Assembly (NCBI GenBank): GCA_009761415.1
Contig: QUOL01000004.1
Span: 1,922,001-1,986,000, forward strand
DNA: 64,000 nucleotides
Origin: Sarcomyxa edulis
Lineage: Eukaryota; Basidiomycota; Agaricomycetes; Agaricales; Mycenaceae
Direction: 5' to 3'
Position 1 is the stretch's first letter. Each line of letters opens with the position of its first letter. A program made the position numbers and the translations under genes. Below, piece by piece: positions 34,866 to 44,885 of the stretch. The notes under the pieces were generated by a model. That model had not been told where the DNA came from, made no database searches, and saw only the letters and a list, made by a program, of their open reading frames with translations.

Positions 34866-36016
34866 ATGTGGCCTTTGCGCTTCCAATTTGGCAAGTTCTA
34901 TCCCCGCATACGAGATTAATCAGTTCGTCGATAACAGCATCATAACTCGCTAGTCATCGATAGTCATCCCCTCATTCCACTCCAAGTTCAAGTTCAATCG
35001 TCATCCCAGATCGCTGACAGGACCTTCTCAAACGAAATATTCACCCTCATTTTCGGGTGTCTTGACGATTATCATCTCTATGTGGTCTGCTGCTTTCCAG
35101 GTGCTTCAACGAACTTGCCCTTCGTATTTTTTTCTTGCGCTTTCATGGGGCGGATCTGTCAAGTTTCCTCCTGGAAGCTGTTCCATCTACATCTTTCATT
35201 GTTTGTTCCTCGTATTCAGACTCTTGCCTGCTGGTTGGACCATTGGGTCCTTATGGATCATCGCGATCTCAGGCACCTCGTATCGAGACCAACGTATACA
35301 TATCGATCGATCGTCTGGAGCTATACTTCCCGCGCGACCTGTTGGGCGGTCTACCCTTCCTTTTCAGGTGGTAGCATGAGGCCTTAATGGTACCCTATGT
35401 GCTCGATCTAACTATCCCTGAAGCGTGGTCTGCTCTCCTCCCGGATCTTGATTTGCGGCGGATGAACAAGCTACTATGCCAGTAACGACAACATCCCAAT
35501 ATAATCTGTATGTTTACTTCTGAGGCCCAATCCCAACATTTCTCGGGTGATGTTCCGCAATATTAATGGTTCATCGTTTTCCTGTTCATTCCCTCTGTAT
35601 CTTACCCATATCTCTGACCACTACATCCCATAATCGACCTTGTCGAATCTAGATATACTTTCTCCTCATTCGGGAAAATCATGGCATTACTCGTAGCTCC
35701 AGCCACATTTATTTCCAAAACCGGCGAGCTTGTCGTTGGCTGGTATTCGAGGAGGGAGGGGATTGAACGGCATCTACACTGCATGACGAAGATATAAACC
35801 CGTTGGCTGAACAGATATAACTCCCTACATAGATGGCTGGCAGTACTTTTCCCGTCTCTTCGAGAAAACTCTGTCTCTTGGTGGCACTTAAGACCACCCC
35901 ACAAAAAGGATTTCTTGCGGCGCGTTCGTCGGTCTTGTCCAAATGTGCAGGGCCTCAATATTGGGTTGGGGGAACCCCGTGCTATCAATAGTTGACTGGA
36001 GGATCTAGACATGTAG
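34866..36016 (+). pseudogene. decayed copy of the neighbouring F-box family
   Basis: From ATGTGGCCTTTGCGCTTC at 34866 the sequence tracks the two intact plus-strand F-box genes to the right but is broken by frameshifts and stop codons. The F-box part (cacatctcagatcgctgac-like segment, about 35005-35110) is recognisable. Near 35380-35430 the sequence jumps from the segment encoding DLLGGLPF to that encoding WSALLPDLDL, so roughly 170 codons of the intact genes are missing. A second loss is seen near 35690-35760. The tail (about 35880-36016) again follows the family: a KDFLRRVRRSCPNVQ-like stretch, then the final ATCAATAGTTGACTGGAGGA ending in TAG. In-frame stops and two internal deletions leave it without coding capacity. 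Confidence 0.8.
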
Positions 36017-36316
36017 GACAAGAATATCTACGATTATGGTGTCTGTTAGTTAGTCGGGAGACGGTGCACAATTGCAACGTCACGCCCATCGATCTTCTGT
36101 ATGGGATCCCGTATGTGACAGAGGTTGAGGTAGAAAAAAATGGAATTGGTTTTATTACATGTACGCAAGATAAATGCTGGGAAAACTGATAAGAAAAGAG
36201 AAAGGTATAGATACGATCCACACTTCAACCCTGAAGCTCTAAAATACTATTGGAACTGTATCAGAAGAAAGAAAGTGGTGGCAGAGTCGGAGACGCGCAC
36301 CATGTCACCCAACATC
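36017..36316. other. intergenic region
   Basis: No coding or structural feature is recognised between the F-box pseudogene and the small minus-strand frame. Confidence 0.3.
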
Positions 36317-36646
36317 TCAAACATAACGACGCCACTTCGGTTCTGTATCCGTATGCAAGAGCTGCTTCAGTCTCGCCCACGTCTCGGGAGGTGGTATCGA
36401 CATTAAACCGTCGCGAGGGTCGTTCGTGGCGAGCGCGATGCAGCTATGCTGTTCGCCCTTGACGGAAACAGTGCGTAACTTCGAACGAGTAAGAATTCCT
36501 GCATCCCCCATCAACGTGGAGATTCCAGCAAAGAGGAAATCTTCTTTGTCCCATTCAGTAGTTCCACGTAGAGCAACACCTCTACGCATGGCATAGCTGT
36601 AGAGCCAGTCGTCATTGAGAGCGTATCCGTATAGCATATATGGCAT
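36317..36646 (-). CDS. small hypothetical protein
   Basis: A 109-residue open frame starts at MPYMLYGYALNDDWLYSYAM. It continues through GTTEWDKEDFLFAGISTLMG and GEQHSCIALATNDPRDGLMS to TEPKWRRYV. Composition and regular hydrophobic spacing look protein-like, and the first residues resemble small uncharacterised agaricomycete proteins. I recognise no domain. An upstream frame (36641-36872, MPIGAEPHYESTVTSV) is also protein-like, but the obvious intron between them does not preserve frame. The 5' structure is therefore unsettled. Confidence 0.4.
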   Translation of the reverse strand: MPYMLYGYALNDDWLYSYAMRRGVALRGTTEWDKEDFLFAGISTLMGDAGILTRSKLRTVSVKGEQHSCIALATNDPRDGLMSIPPPETWARLKQLLHTDTEPKWRRYV

Positions 36647-36872
36647 TTTGTAGAAGGAAACTGCATTTGATTATAATCAGAAAAAGCTTCGAAAGCTCAG
36701 TAGGAAACCATACCTGTTTGTTGGCTTCGATTGTGAGGAGTTGTCTTGGAGTTGTCGCGTCGGAATAAGGATGTACGTGGGACGAGGCGTTGAAATGTGA
36801 GGGAATGTTCAAGTTGAACAACTGAACCGAGGTCACGGTGCTTTCATAGTGTGGCTCGGCACCAATCGGCAT

Positions 36873-37607
36873 CTCGGTTCCACCCGAGAATCAGAGGCCG
36901 TGACGCACAATCGTGTCGCGTGACGTGACAAGACGTCCACCGTCCACCCAATCGATTATCGATGACATGCAACCATCCACTCCAGCCTGAGCCACCCCCT
37001 GAAACCTGAAACAGCTGGCTGAATATCAGTGCATCTTTGGCTCTGAACCCATACCCTCATTGGATCTACTCGATCCTATCCTCTTGGACGCGTCACGCGT
37101 ACGACAACTTGGAACAGACGTGAACCATGTGTTCACTCGCGCGTAGATTGCAAGGAGGTCCGTCGTACGCATGAAACACTTTTTGGACAGCCAGATGAAC
37201 GTTATCAGCTGATAGATGCCCTTCGTTAAATCTCATATCATAGAGCAAACCTCTAGGAGGTGGACAACAAGCGGTAGGGAGGACAAACCCGATTGCAAAA
37301 CATGTGTAGAAATCGAGTGTATCCGTCGTGAAGATGTTGCACCCCTTGGGTGAGCCCTTATCAATTGCTCCATAATACTTGTCCGTGCTTTCTATATCTA
37401 GGTCATATCCCAGTGGACGACTGACATTAGATGATGAAACACTAATAGTCCTATCGGCCACCCCCTCGTCGGATGTATTAGTAGGTGCGAAGCATCTGAT
37501 TTGCAATTAGTGTATCTTTCATCCGTAAACAAAGGACGGGCCACTACCACCACCTATATATAAAGCATCTCAAGATCTTGCTCCCCATTCTCATCCAAAC
37601 CACTATC
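36873..37607. other. intergenic region with a weak open frame
   Basis: A minus-strand open frame at 37093-37506 lacks an ATG near its start. The stretch otherwise shows no recognised feature; its right end is the probable promoter of the next gene, with TATATATAAAG near 37555. Confidence 0.4.
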
Positions 37608-38966
37608 ATGTCAGGCCACTTACCAGTCGTCACTGATGGTGAAAAGCTCCTCTTTAGATACGCTCAGAGTTTTGGATTCTCTCATATCGCTAACCCTCAC
37701 AATACCGAACTGCCGTGGTACGGTATATGGAACCATTACCTCCAGTTTCTCGTTCGAGACATTCCCGTTCTCTTTGTCGCCCCTCAATATGCTCTCAGGT
37801 TCTACAAGGACGAGGATGAAGATCCCGACTAACCAGAAACAAACGCAAGCGGGCCACACTATCTGAACTTCGAAGACGTCCTGCACACTCGCGACATCGT
37901 GGAGGTTGATATCACAGGACACGACAACTACCACTCAGCCGCAGCTCCAGTTCATACTGTTGACGATGTTGTGCCCTCGCTTGACCCAACTATTCCCGAA
38001 GTTCTTTCCGTCACCCCAGACACCGACGACGAGGAAGAATATTATGCGAATACCTCTATAGCAAGCAATGCTACCATCTCCTCCAAGGGCACGTCTGCTC
38101 GCATAACCGATTTTGCTATTATTCTTGTTGTCGTACAAGAGGCATTCAAGGATAATGTTCTCTATGGGGGATGGAGAATCCGACACTTCTTCGTGCCCAT
38201 CATTGTAGAGTTAAAGCGGTTCCCGAGCCGGAGCCTTTCGTTCAAGGCACTGAGCAAAGCCTTGAGTAGCAGGTTGAACGAGGCCAGAGCGGATGCAATT
38301 ACTCAGGCGATTCATCTGTTCCAAGGTCATCCTGACCAGGACTTGGTTGTGATCATCGTTGGCTCGGGACCGGTATGGTCGCACACAGCCCTCAATCGTG
38401 CAAGCGCCCATGCAAGCGCGGAATACATGGAGGTGACCGAGAACAACTATAGATCTGGCAAAGTCTCACTCGGACAAATTCTTCGCTGGAGTACACCGAT
38501 CCGACTCGATACCAAACCATCCGATGATAGGCTTGAGACGATACGCCAACACGTCGTTGACCTTGCGGCTGAACACAATCCCAGTATCACGCCACCAGTA
38601 GTCGCACCAGTAGTCGCACCAACACCAGCGGCATCAATCGTCGCACCAGTTATACCAGCGCCAGCAGCACCAGTCGTCGCACCAGTCGTCGCACCAGCAC
38701 CAGGGGCACCAGTTGTCGCACCAGTCATACTAGCGCCAGCAGCACCAGTTGTCGCACCAGTTATTGTACCACCAACACCAGCACTAATTGTGGCACCAAT
38801 TGCCGCACCGGCACCAGCACTGGCACCAGCCGTCGCACCATTGGCAGCTATCGCATCAGCAGCCGTCTCACAGCTTATTGCGGCCTTCATCTTAGGGGTC
38901 GTACTTACTACGCTTGTCTTTGTCTTTGACGGTCGTGATAAACTGAATATATTAGACAGTTTCTGA
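37608..38966 (+). CDS. PD-(D/E)XK-like protein with Val/Ala/Pro repeat and tail anchor, interrupted by an in-frame stop
   Basis: One reading frame runs from ATG 37608 to the stop at 38964-38966 except for a single TAA at 37830-37832. Upstream of it lie YAQSFGFSHIANPHNTELPW and WYGIWNHYLQFLVRDIP-VLFVAPQY. Downstream come ARITDFAIILVVV, FFVPIIVELKRFPSRS and DQDLVVIIVGSGPVWSH. The D...ExK spacing (TDFAI then VELKR) resembles the PD-(D/E)XK nuclease core seen in many agaricomycete proteins with a WYG-x-WN motif. A repeat of Ala/Pro/Val units follows (38591-38842). The end, SQLIAAFILGVVLTTLVFVF, is a membrane helix with a short tail, so the protein would be tail-anchored. Either the TAA is a nonsense mutation, or an intron (37723-37836, GTATAT...CCAG, frame-preserving) removes it. 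Confidence 0.55.
38591..38842 (+). repeat. coding minisatellite encoding Val/Ala/Pro-rich repeats
   Basis: GTCGCACCA-type nonamers and variants (GCACCAGTCGTC and similar) repeat with drift over about 250 bp. They encode units such as PVVAPVVAPAP and APVVAPVI. The repeat lies between the soluble part and the C-terminal membrane helix of the interrupted PD-(D/E)XK-like gene. Confidence 0.85.
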
Positions 38967-39121
38967 ATAAAATTTTGTATGCTTGAACTCAACTCGCTCG
39001 CGTTCCAGAGTTTACGCGTTTACGACTGTTGTTTAGTAACCACCCTGGCCAAACCCTGGCCTCACACTCTTTCAAGCTGCTCACAGCACTACATCGCAAA
39101 CTCTCCATTGGAACTTGAAGG

Positions 39122-40822
39122 ATGTGGCCTATGCGCTTCAGCAAAATCTATACGCGCATGCGGAGCCGTAAAGCGCTGATAGCATTGTCACCTCTCGCTC
39201 CTGGGCCTCTTATTCCACTTCAAGTTCAACCGTCATCCCAGATCGCTGACAGGACCTTCCCAAACGAACTCTTCACCCTCATTTTCGAACATCTTGACGA
39301 CTATCATCTCTATATTATCTGCCTGATTTCCAGATGCTTCAACGAACTTGCCCTTCGTGTTTTTTTCTCGCGCTTTCATGGGGCGGACCTATCTTTCCAA
39401 ACTTTCGAAATTCCCTCCTGGAAGCTGCTGCATCTTCATCTTTCCTTCTTCGTTTCTCGTATCCACACACTTGTCTGCTGGTTCGACCCTTGGGCCCTCA
39501 TAGATCTTCGCGATCTCAGGCGCCTCGTCTCGAGACTAACGTATATCGATCGTTTGGAGCTATACTTCCCGCGCGATCTCTTGGGTGATCTACCCTTTGG
39601 TTCTGACGGAGGAGAATTCAGATCGCCATATGTACCCGATCCTTCCGTCACCGAAGAGATGAGATTGCTTAGGGAGATATTATATGGCGTCGCGGGACCT
39701 GATCACCCAGTCTTCGTGATCACTCCGTGGGGACACACCTTCACTTGCTCGCCTGAAAGCATCTTATCCTGGGAATTGGAAAAGTGCCAATACTGCGAAG
39801 CTGCACACCAGTACACAGAACCAGTCTACGACAGCGAAATAGCATTTCTGCTGCATTTCTTCCTATGCTGCAGCTGCTGTCCTATGTTTGCCAAGCAATT
39901 ATTTGAGTGTAAGTCCGAGCGCATGCCGTATGATGCGATGGCCCTCTTAAAGGATGGTTCTTATGCGGAGGTGGACACCATCCGTTCTTTGCGATCACTT
40001 TCGATCTATCACACGCAGTCTCTTTCCCATCCGTTTACCGTGATCTCGGTGAACTTCGCTACTCCCGAACTGCATACTGAGCTTGACTTAGGAACACATA
40101 ACCACTTGTCTACTGAAGAGTGGTCGGCTCTCCTCCCAGATCTTGATTTACGGGGGATAACTCGATTATATATTGGCAACACAAACATCTCGACGGAAGA
40201 TGTTTATCTGCTTTTAAAGCGTAATCCTCATATCTCTACGATCAAATTCCAGGGTGACCTACCTCCCAAGATTGCAAGGTCATCAACTCCTTGCCCATCA
40301 CCTTCACCTTTATTTCTCACTAATATCTCTGCCCGCCCAAGTCGTATAATTGACATATTCCAATCTGGTCATTTCTTCCCCTCAATTCGCGAAATAACCC
40401 TGGATGGCTACGGGCGGAGCTGGTATAGCCTCATCTATGAGGCTCTCTGTTCAATCGCGCAGCACCATATAGATCATGAAATCACTCTTACCATTCATCT
40501 TGGTTATCACCAGAAGCATCAAGATTGCCGTTTCTTAGAAGTCGAGGACGGGGAAGATAGGATTGAACGGCAATTGTATTGCGTGACAAAAATACTACTG
40601 TCTTCGCTCTCTGAGGAGGTCTACGCAGTGCGAATCCCGAGGTGGCTCGCACTGTTCCCGTCACTTCGGGAACTCCATCTGCGATACTGTCACTTGAGGT
40701 CCTCTATCAAGAAGGATTTTCTGCGACGCGTTCAGCAATGTTGTCCTAATGTACAGAGTCTCAGTCTTGATTTTGGGGAAGCTCGTACCATCGATAGTTG
40801 GTTGGAGAATCCGGATTTCTAA
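39122..40822 (+). CDS. F-box protein, array member 1
   Basis: This is an intronless gene of 566 residues from ATG 39122 (MWPMRFSKIYTRMRSRKALI). The F-box is at about residues 44-85: FPNELFTLIFEHLDDYHLYI followed by CLISRCFNELALRVFFSRFH. Leucine-rich segments follow (PSWKLLHLHLSFFVSRIHTL, DLRDLRRLVSRLTYIDRLEL), with a central cysteine-rich stretch (CQYCEAAHQ, FLCCSCCPMFAKQLF) and a C-terminal repeat (LFPSLRELHLRYCHLRSSIK, DFLRRVQQCCPNVQSLSLDF). It should recruit an unknown substrate to an SCF ligase. It is the first of three intact paralogues, with one decayed copy to the left. Start and end are unambiguous. Confidence 0.85.
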   Translation: MWPMRFSKIYTRMRSRKALIALSPLAPGPLIPLQVQPSSQIADRTFPNELFTLIFEHLDDYHLYIICLISRCFNELALRVFFSRFHGADLSFQTFEIPSWKLLHLHLSFFVSRIHTLVCWFDPWALIDLRDLRRLVSRLTYIDRLELYFPRDLLGDLPFGSDGGEFRSPYVPDPSVTEEMRLLREILYGVAGPDHPVFVITPWGHTFTCSPESILSWELEKCQYCEAAHQYTEPVYDSEIAFLLHFFLCCSCCPMFAKQLFECKSERMPYDAMALLKDGSYAEVDTIRSLRSLSIYHTQSLSHPFTVISVNFATPELHTELDLGTHNHLSTEEWSALLPDLDLRGITRLYIGNTNISTEDVYLLLKRNPHISTIKFQGDLPPKIARSSTPCPSPSPLFLTNISARPSRIIDIFQSGHFFPSIREITLDGYGRSWYSLIYEALCSIAQHHIDHEITLTIHLGYHQKHQDCRFLEVEDGEDRIERQLYCVTKILLSSLSEEVYAVRIPRWLALFPSLRELHLRYCHLRSSIKKDFLRRVQQCCPNVQSLSLDFGEARTIDSWLENPDF

Positions 40823-41077
40823 TATGGAGGTCAGATATCGATATATCACGTTTGTTAGTTACATGGGGTTAAGGCATCATGAGGAAATTTGTCAGAACTA
40901 GAAAGAGAAGCATGCCTGCCAATGAGCGTGAACTTTCCAAGTTGTTAAAAATTGTTTTTAGCTGACCGTTTTGGCCTCACTGCAGTGACTGCACAGCATA
41001 GAAGTCTAACCTGTGTGCATCGGCGGCGGCTACCTTCCATGCAGTGACCAGTACTCACCCAAACTTTTCAAGGAAGG

Positions 41078-42757
41078 ATGTGGCCTTTACGCTTCAGCAA
41101 GATCTATACGCGACGGAGTCACGGTATAGCGCTAATAACAGTATCAAAGCTCGCTCCTCCCTTCATTCCATTTCAAACCGTATCTCAGATCACTGAAAGA
41201 GTCTTTCCAAACGAAATCTTGACCGTCATTTTCGAATATCTTGACGATTATCATCTCCGTGTCGTGTCCCTGATTTCCAGGTGTTTCAACGAACTTGCCC
41301 TTCGTATCTCTTTCTCGCGCTTTCATGGCGCAGATCTGTCATCCCAGGTCTTCGACATCCCTTCCTGGCAGCTGCTGCATCTACGCCTTGCCTTATTCAT
41401 CCCTCGTATCCAGACTCTTGTCTGTAGATTTGACCCCTGTGTCCTTCTAGACCTTCGCGATCTTAGGCGCCTCGTATCGAGGCTATCGTATGTCCATCGT
41501 CTGGAGCTGCACTTCCCACGTGATCTCTTGGGTGCTCTACCCTTTTCTATAGACGATTCGCCAGAGGCAGTCACATCGCCATATATACCCGACCCTACCG
41601 TCGCTGAAGAAATGAAATTGGTTAAAGAGATATTATATGGCGTCGCGGGACCTGATCGCCCGGTCTTCGTGATTACTCCTTACGGACGCACCTTCACCTG
41701 TTCGCCTGCGAGCATCTTGTCCTGGGAACTAGAAAAGTGTCAATACTGCGAATCCGCACGCCAATACACAGAAACGGAATACGACAGTGACCTAACATCC
41801 ATGCTACACTTTTTCGTATGCTGCAGCTGCTGCCCCTTGTTCCTGAAGAAAATCTGCGAGCGTAGGCCTACGCATATGCCATCTCGTGCGATAGCGCTCT
41901 TAAGGAATGGGTCTTATGCAGAGGTAGACACCATTTGTTCTCTGCGCTCCCTCTCGATCTATCACACTCAGTCTTCTTCGCATCCATTTACCGTGATGTC
42001 CGTGAACTTTGCTTCGGATGGCTTGTGGTCCCTCCAGCTCGGAGACACGAACCATTTGTCCGCTGAAGAGTGGTCCGCTCTCCTCCCAGATCTTGATTTG
42101 AGTCACATCAATGGACTAGATATCAGTAACGACAATATCTCGATGACAGATGTGTATCTACTTCTGAGACGCAACCCCAACATCTCTAGGGTGGGGTTGA
42201 GCCATTTGTCCTCTGTCAGGATTTCAAGGTCATCATTTCCATCGTCGCCTCTGTTCCTCACCCGTATCTCTGGCCACCCACGTCATATAATCGATATATT
42301 CGAATCTGGATTTACTTTCCCCTCAATATGCGAAATAATCCTGCGTCTTTGTTACTCCAATGACTGTTGCGACCTTACCGACGAAGCCTTCCGTGCGATC
42401 ACCCGACACCATATGGATTATGAGATCGCTCTCACCTTCGAGCATGGTCTTTGCCGCCCAGCTTGCCGTCAGTTAGAATTCAAGGATGGGGGAGACAAGA
42501 TCGAGCAACATCTACATTGCGTGACCAATGTCGTGTGGTATTGGTTGTCCGAGAAGAATCACGCGCTGCTCTCGAGGTGGTTGGCACTTTTCCCTTCTCT
42601 TCGTGAACTTTCTCTGTCATGGTGCTTCTTAAAATCCCCCCTCACGAAAGATTTTTTGCGGCGTGTTCGTCAATGTTGTCCTAATGTGCAAGGTGTCAGT
42701 ATGAATTATGATGAACCTCGTACCATTGATAGTTGGTTGGAGGATCCGGATTCCTAG
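41078..42757 (+). CDS. F-box protein, array member 2
   Basis: This intronless gene of 559 residues is clearly homologous along its length to the preceding gene (MWPLRFSKIYTRRSHGIALI). F-box: FPNEILTVIFEYLDDYHLRV and SRCFNELALRISFSRFHGAD. The middle has CQYCESARQYTETEYDSDL and FVCCSCCPLFLKKICERR. The C-terminal repeat is LFPSLRELSLSWCFLKSPLT and DFLRRVRQCCPNVQGVSMNY, ending TIDSWLEDPDS. It lies 255 bp downstream of member 1 on the same strand, which fits tandem duplication. Most differences fall in the leucine-rich parts, as expected if those contact varied substrates. Confidence 0.85.
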   Translation: MWPLRFSKIYTRRSHGIALITVSKLAPPFIPFQTVSQITERVFPNEILTVIFEYLDDYHLRVVSLISRCFNELALRISFSRFHGADLSSQVFDIPSWQLLHLRLALFIPRIQTLVCRFDPCVLLDLRDLRRLVSRLSYVHRLELHFPRDLLGALPFSIDDSPEAVTSPYIPDPTVAEEMKLVKEILYGVAGPDRPVFVITPYGRTFTCSPASILSWELEKCQYCESARQYTETEYDSDLTSMLHFFVCCSCCPLFLKKICERRPTHMPSRAIALLRNGSYAEVDTICSLRSLSIYHTQSSSHPFTVMSVNFASDGLWSLQLGDTNHLSAEEWSALLPDLDLSHINGLDISNDNISMTDVYLLLRRNPNISRVGLSHLSSVRISRSSFPSSPLFLTRISGHPRHIIDIFESGFTFPSICEIILRLCYSNDCCDLTDEAFRAITRHHMDYEIALTFEHGLCRPACRQLEFKDGGDKIEQHLHCVTNVVWYWLSEKNHALLSRWLALFPSLRELSLSWCFLKSPLTKDFLRRVRQCCPNVQGVSMNYDEPRTIDSWLEDPDS

Positions 42758-43181
42758 CATGGAGGAAAGTATCATACAATCTCCACGTCTATTACTTACA
42801 GCTAGTCGATACACAATATACAAGTGCAAGTTTACGACTGCTGCGTGGCCCCTTCGGTCTTTTAGATAGACACAGCGTGTAACTTAATCGTGACGAGAGG
42901 CTATCAGAAACCTTGTTGAGAGTGATAAGACGCGTGACGCGTCAGGACATCTTCAGTGCATCCCTGTGCATCGAGATGTAAAGGAGCCAGGACAGTTCTG
43001 ACATTCATGGCATTGTGTGGCCATGAGTGAACTGATGTACAATGGGGTGTGAGGTCAATAATCGAGTTACCATGCGTACGCTGCAGAGGAAATACTTACC
43101 ATATTGGCGATTCACCACCGTATGTTTCACCATATAGATGAGGTACGCTTCAGAGTCGTACGCGAGGCAAATTACCTTCCC
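42758..43181. other. convergent intergenic region
   Basis: These 424 bp separate the ends of F-box member 2 (+) and member 3 (-). No feature is recognised. Confidence 0.3.
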
Positions 43182-44783
43182 CTAGAGCACCAACAGACCA
43201 CGATTGTCCGCCAGCTCTATGACGCGTCTCAAAAAGTCACTCTTCGCATCCTCATCCATATGACATCGAGGCAAAGATATCGAATCCAAACAAGGGAAAA
43301 GCGTCAGCCACTTCGGAATCATACTCGTATCGTGTCTCCCATCTAGCGAGTCCAATCCAACGCACGTCACGCAGCATAACTGCCGTTCGATTCTATCATC
43401 ACCACTGACGTCGTCGAACGTTAACCAACGGTTATGCTCCGCAGAATCTTCGACCGGAAGGTTTTCATAACTGAAAGTAAAGTCTATTGACTGATCGTCA
43501 GTCATAGAGTGTTGGGCGATTGAACGGAGGGCCTCGGTGACGAGATAGTAGCAATCAGGTCTCTCTTTGAGAGAGTAGTACCGTATAGTGATCTCCGAGA
43601 GCGAAGGGAACGTGTTTCCCGAGCGGAATATATCAATGACGTGAGGTGGATACCCTGAGATTGTCATCAGAGAAAGCGGAGATGAAGTGAGAGGTGTTAG
43701 TGAAGGGGAAGTCTGGATACTGGAAGCGTTAGTGATACATGAGACACAGATTAAATTCGTGATGCTCCGAATACGCCTCAGGAGCAGGTAAACGTCCGCC
43801 ATTCGAATGTTATTATTCTGAATGATGATTGTATCATGGTGGCCATAGGCATTGTTCAATTCCAGATTGAATAAGAGGGAAGACCACTGATTAGACGATA
43901 GGTGGTGATCTCCTCCAAGATGGATGGTGGAATTCTCGGGAGCGGCAAATGAAACCATGGTAAACGGATATGAGGGTGATGGAATATGATATATTAGGAT
44001 AGAACGCAGACGAAACAGTCTATCTGGACCGTCGTACCTCGGGTAGGGGACCGCTTCGGTTGCCAGGTCAGAAAATATGACGGTGGGCCCCAAGAGTTTC
44101 AATCCGGACCAGCAGCAAAACGAGAAGAGATATAACATTCTCCAAACAGCATAGTCCACCTTCGGGCGAAGGCGAGACTCGTGGGACCGTTCGGTCAGCT
44201 CCCAAGATAGAATACTTTTGGGCGAACAGGTGAAAGTGGTACCAGTAGGAGTGATGACGAAGACCGAGTGAGATTCGGCCTTTGCGACGGCGGCATATAA
44301 CACATCCCTGATCAACTTCATCAACCCAACGCTTCTAGGCGTGTAAAAGTTTCCATAGTAAGAGGAGCGAAAGTCTAGTTCCAAGCGGTCAATCCTCTGT
44401 TTATTCGATATAAGCGACTGAAGTCGGCGAAGATCTCGTTCGATTCGGAATTTTACGAACGTGCAGACTAGAAGCTGGATGCGAGGCATGAAGAGTGCAA
44501 GGCTTAGGTATGGCAGGTACAAGGAGCTGATGTGGAAGACGTTGAGGGACATATTTGTGCCCTGAATACCGGAGAGTACGAAGCGAAGGACGAATTCGTT
44601 GAAGCGTCTCGAAAGGATGCAGATACGATAGAGATGCCGCCTGTCTAATACTTCGAGGATTTGGATGATTAGTTCGTTCGGGAGGTCCTCGAGAGTGACT
44701 GGAGAAGAAGATACGGGACTGGCGAGAGGTATCGAAGATGGGTAAGACGGCGAAAGGAATTTTCTGCTAAAATATGGCTTCAT
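43182..44783 (-). CDS. F-box protein, array member 3 (inverted, divergent)
   Basis: This intronless gene begins preferably at ATG 44781-44783 (MKPYFSRKFLSPSYPSSIPL), which lines up with the MWP-x-RFSK start of the other members. An in-frame ATG at 44885 would add 34 residues. F-box: LEDLPNELIIQILEVLDRRH and RICILSRRFNEFVLRFVLSG. Homology to members 1 and 2 continues with VFVITPTGTTFTCSPKSILS, IYHIPSPSYPFTMVSFAAPE, DVYLLLRRIRSITNLICVS and SGYPPHVIDIFRSGNTFPSL. The C-terminal cysteine-rich part is shorter. It is the most divergent member and lies on the opposite strand, so it moved or inverted before or after duplication. Confidence 0.8.
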   Translation of the reverse strand: MKPYFSRKFLSPSYPSSIPLASPVSSSPVTLEDLPNELIIQILEVLDRRHLYRICILSRRFNEFVLRFVLSGIQGTNMSLNVFHISSLYLPYLSLALFMPRIQLLVCTFVKFRIERDLRRLQSLISNKQRIDRLELDFRSSYYGNFYTPRSVGLMKLIRDVLYAAVAKAESHSVFVITPTGTTFTCSPKSILSWELTERSHESRLRPKVDYAVWRMLYLFSFCCWSGLKLLGPTVIFSDLATEAVPYPRYDGPDRLFRLRSILIYHIPSPSYPFTMVSFAAPENSTIHLGGDHHLSSNQWSSLLFNLELNNAYGHHDTIIIQNNNIRMADVYLLLRRIRSITNLICVSCITNASSIQTSPSLTPLTSSPLSLMTISGYPPHVIDIFRSGNTFPSLSEITIRYYSLKERPDCYYLVTEALRSIAQHSMTDDQSIDFTFSYENLPVEDSAEHNRWLTFDDVSGDDRIERQLCCVTCVGLDSLDGRHDTSMIPKWLTLFPCLDSISLPRCHMDEDAKSDFLRRVIELADNRGLLVL

Positions 44784-44885
44784 ATTAGTTGTTCTCTTAT
44801 GGCTCACCCTGGGGATATCCCAGTCTCCATGGGCAACAGGACACTTCAAACTCCACTGCTTGTAAAGTTGGAGAACGCGTGGCAC

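Noticed and set aside
37093..37506. Minus-strand 137-codon open frame
   Set aside because: No ATG near its start, only TTG, and no convincing upstream exon was found.
38447..38992. Minus-strand frame with Gly/Ala/Thr repeats
   Set aside because: It is the antisense of the Val/Ala/Pro minisatellite.
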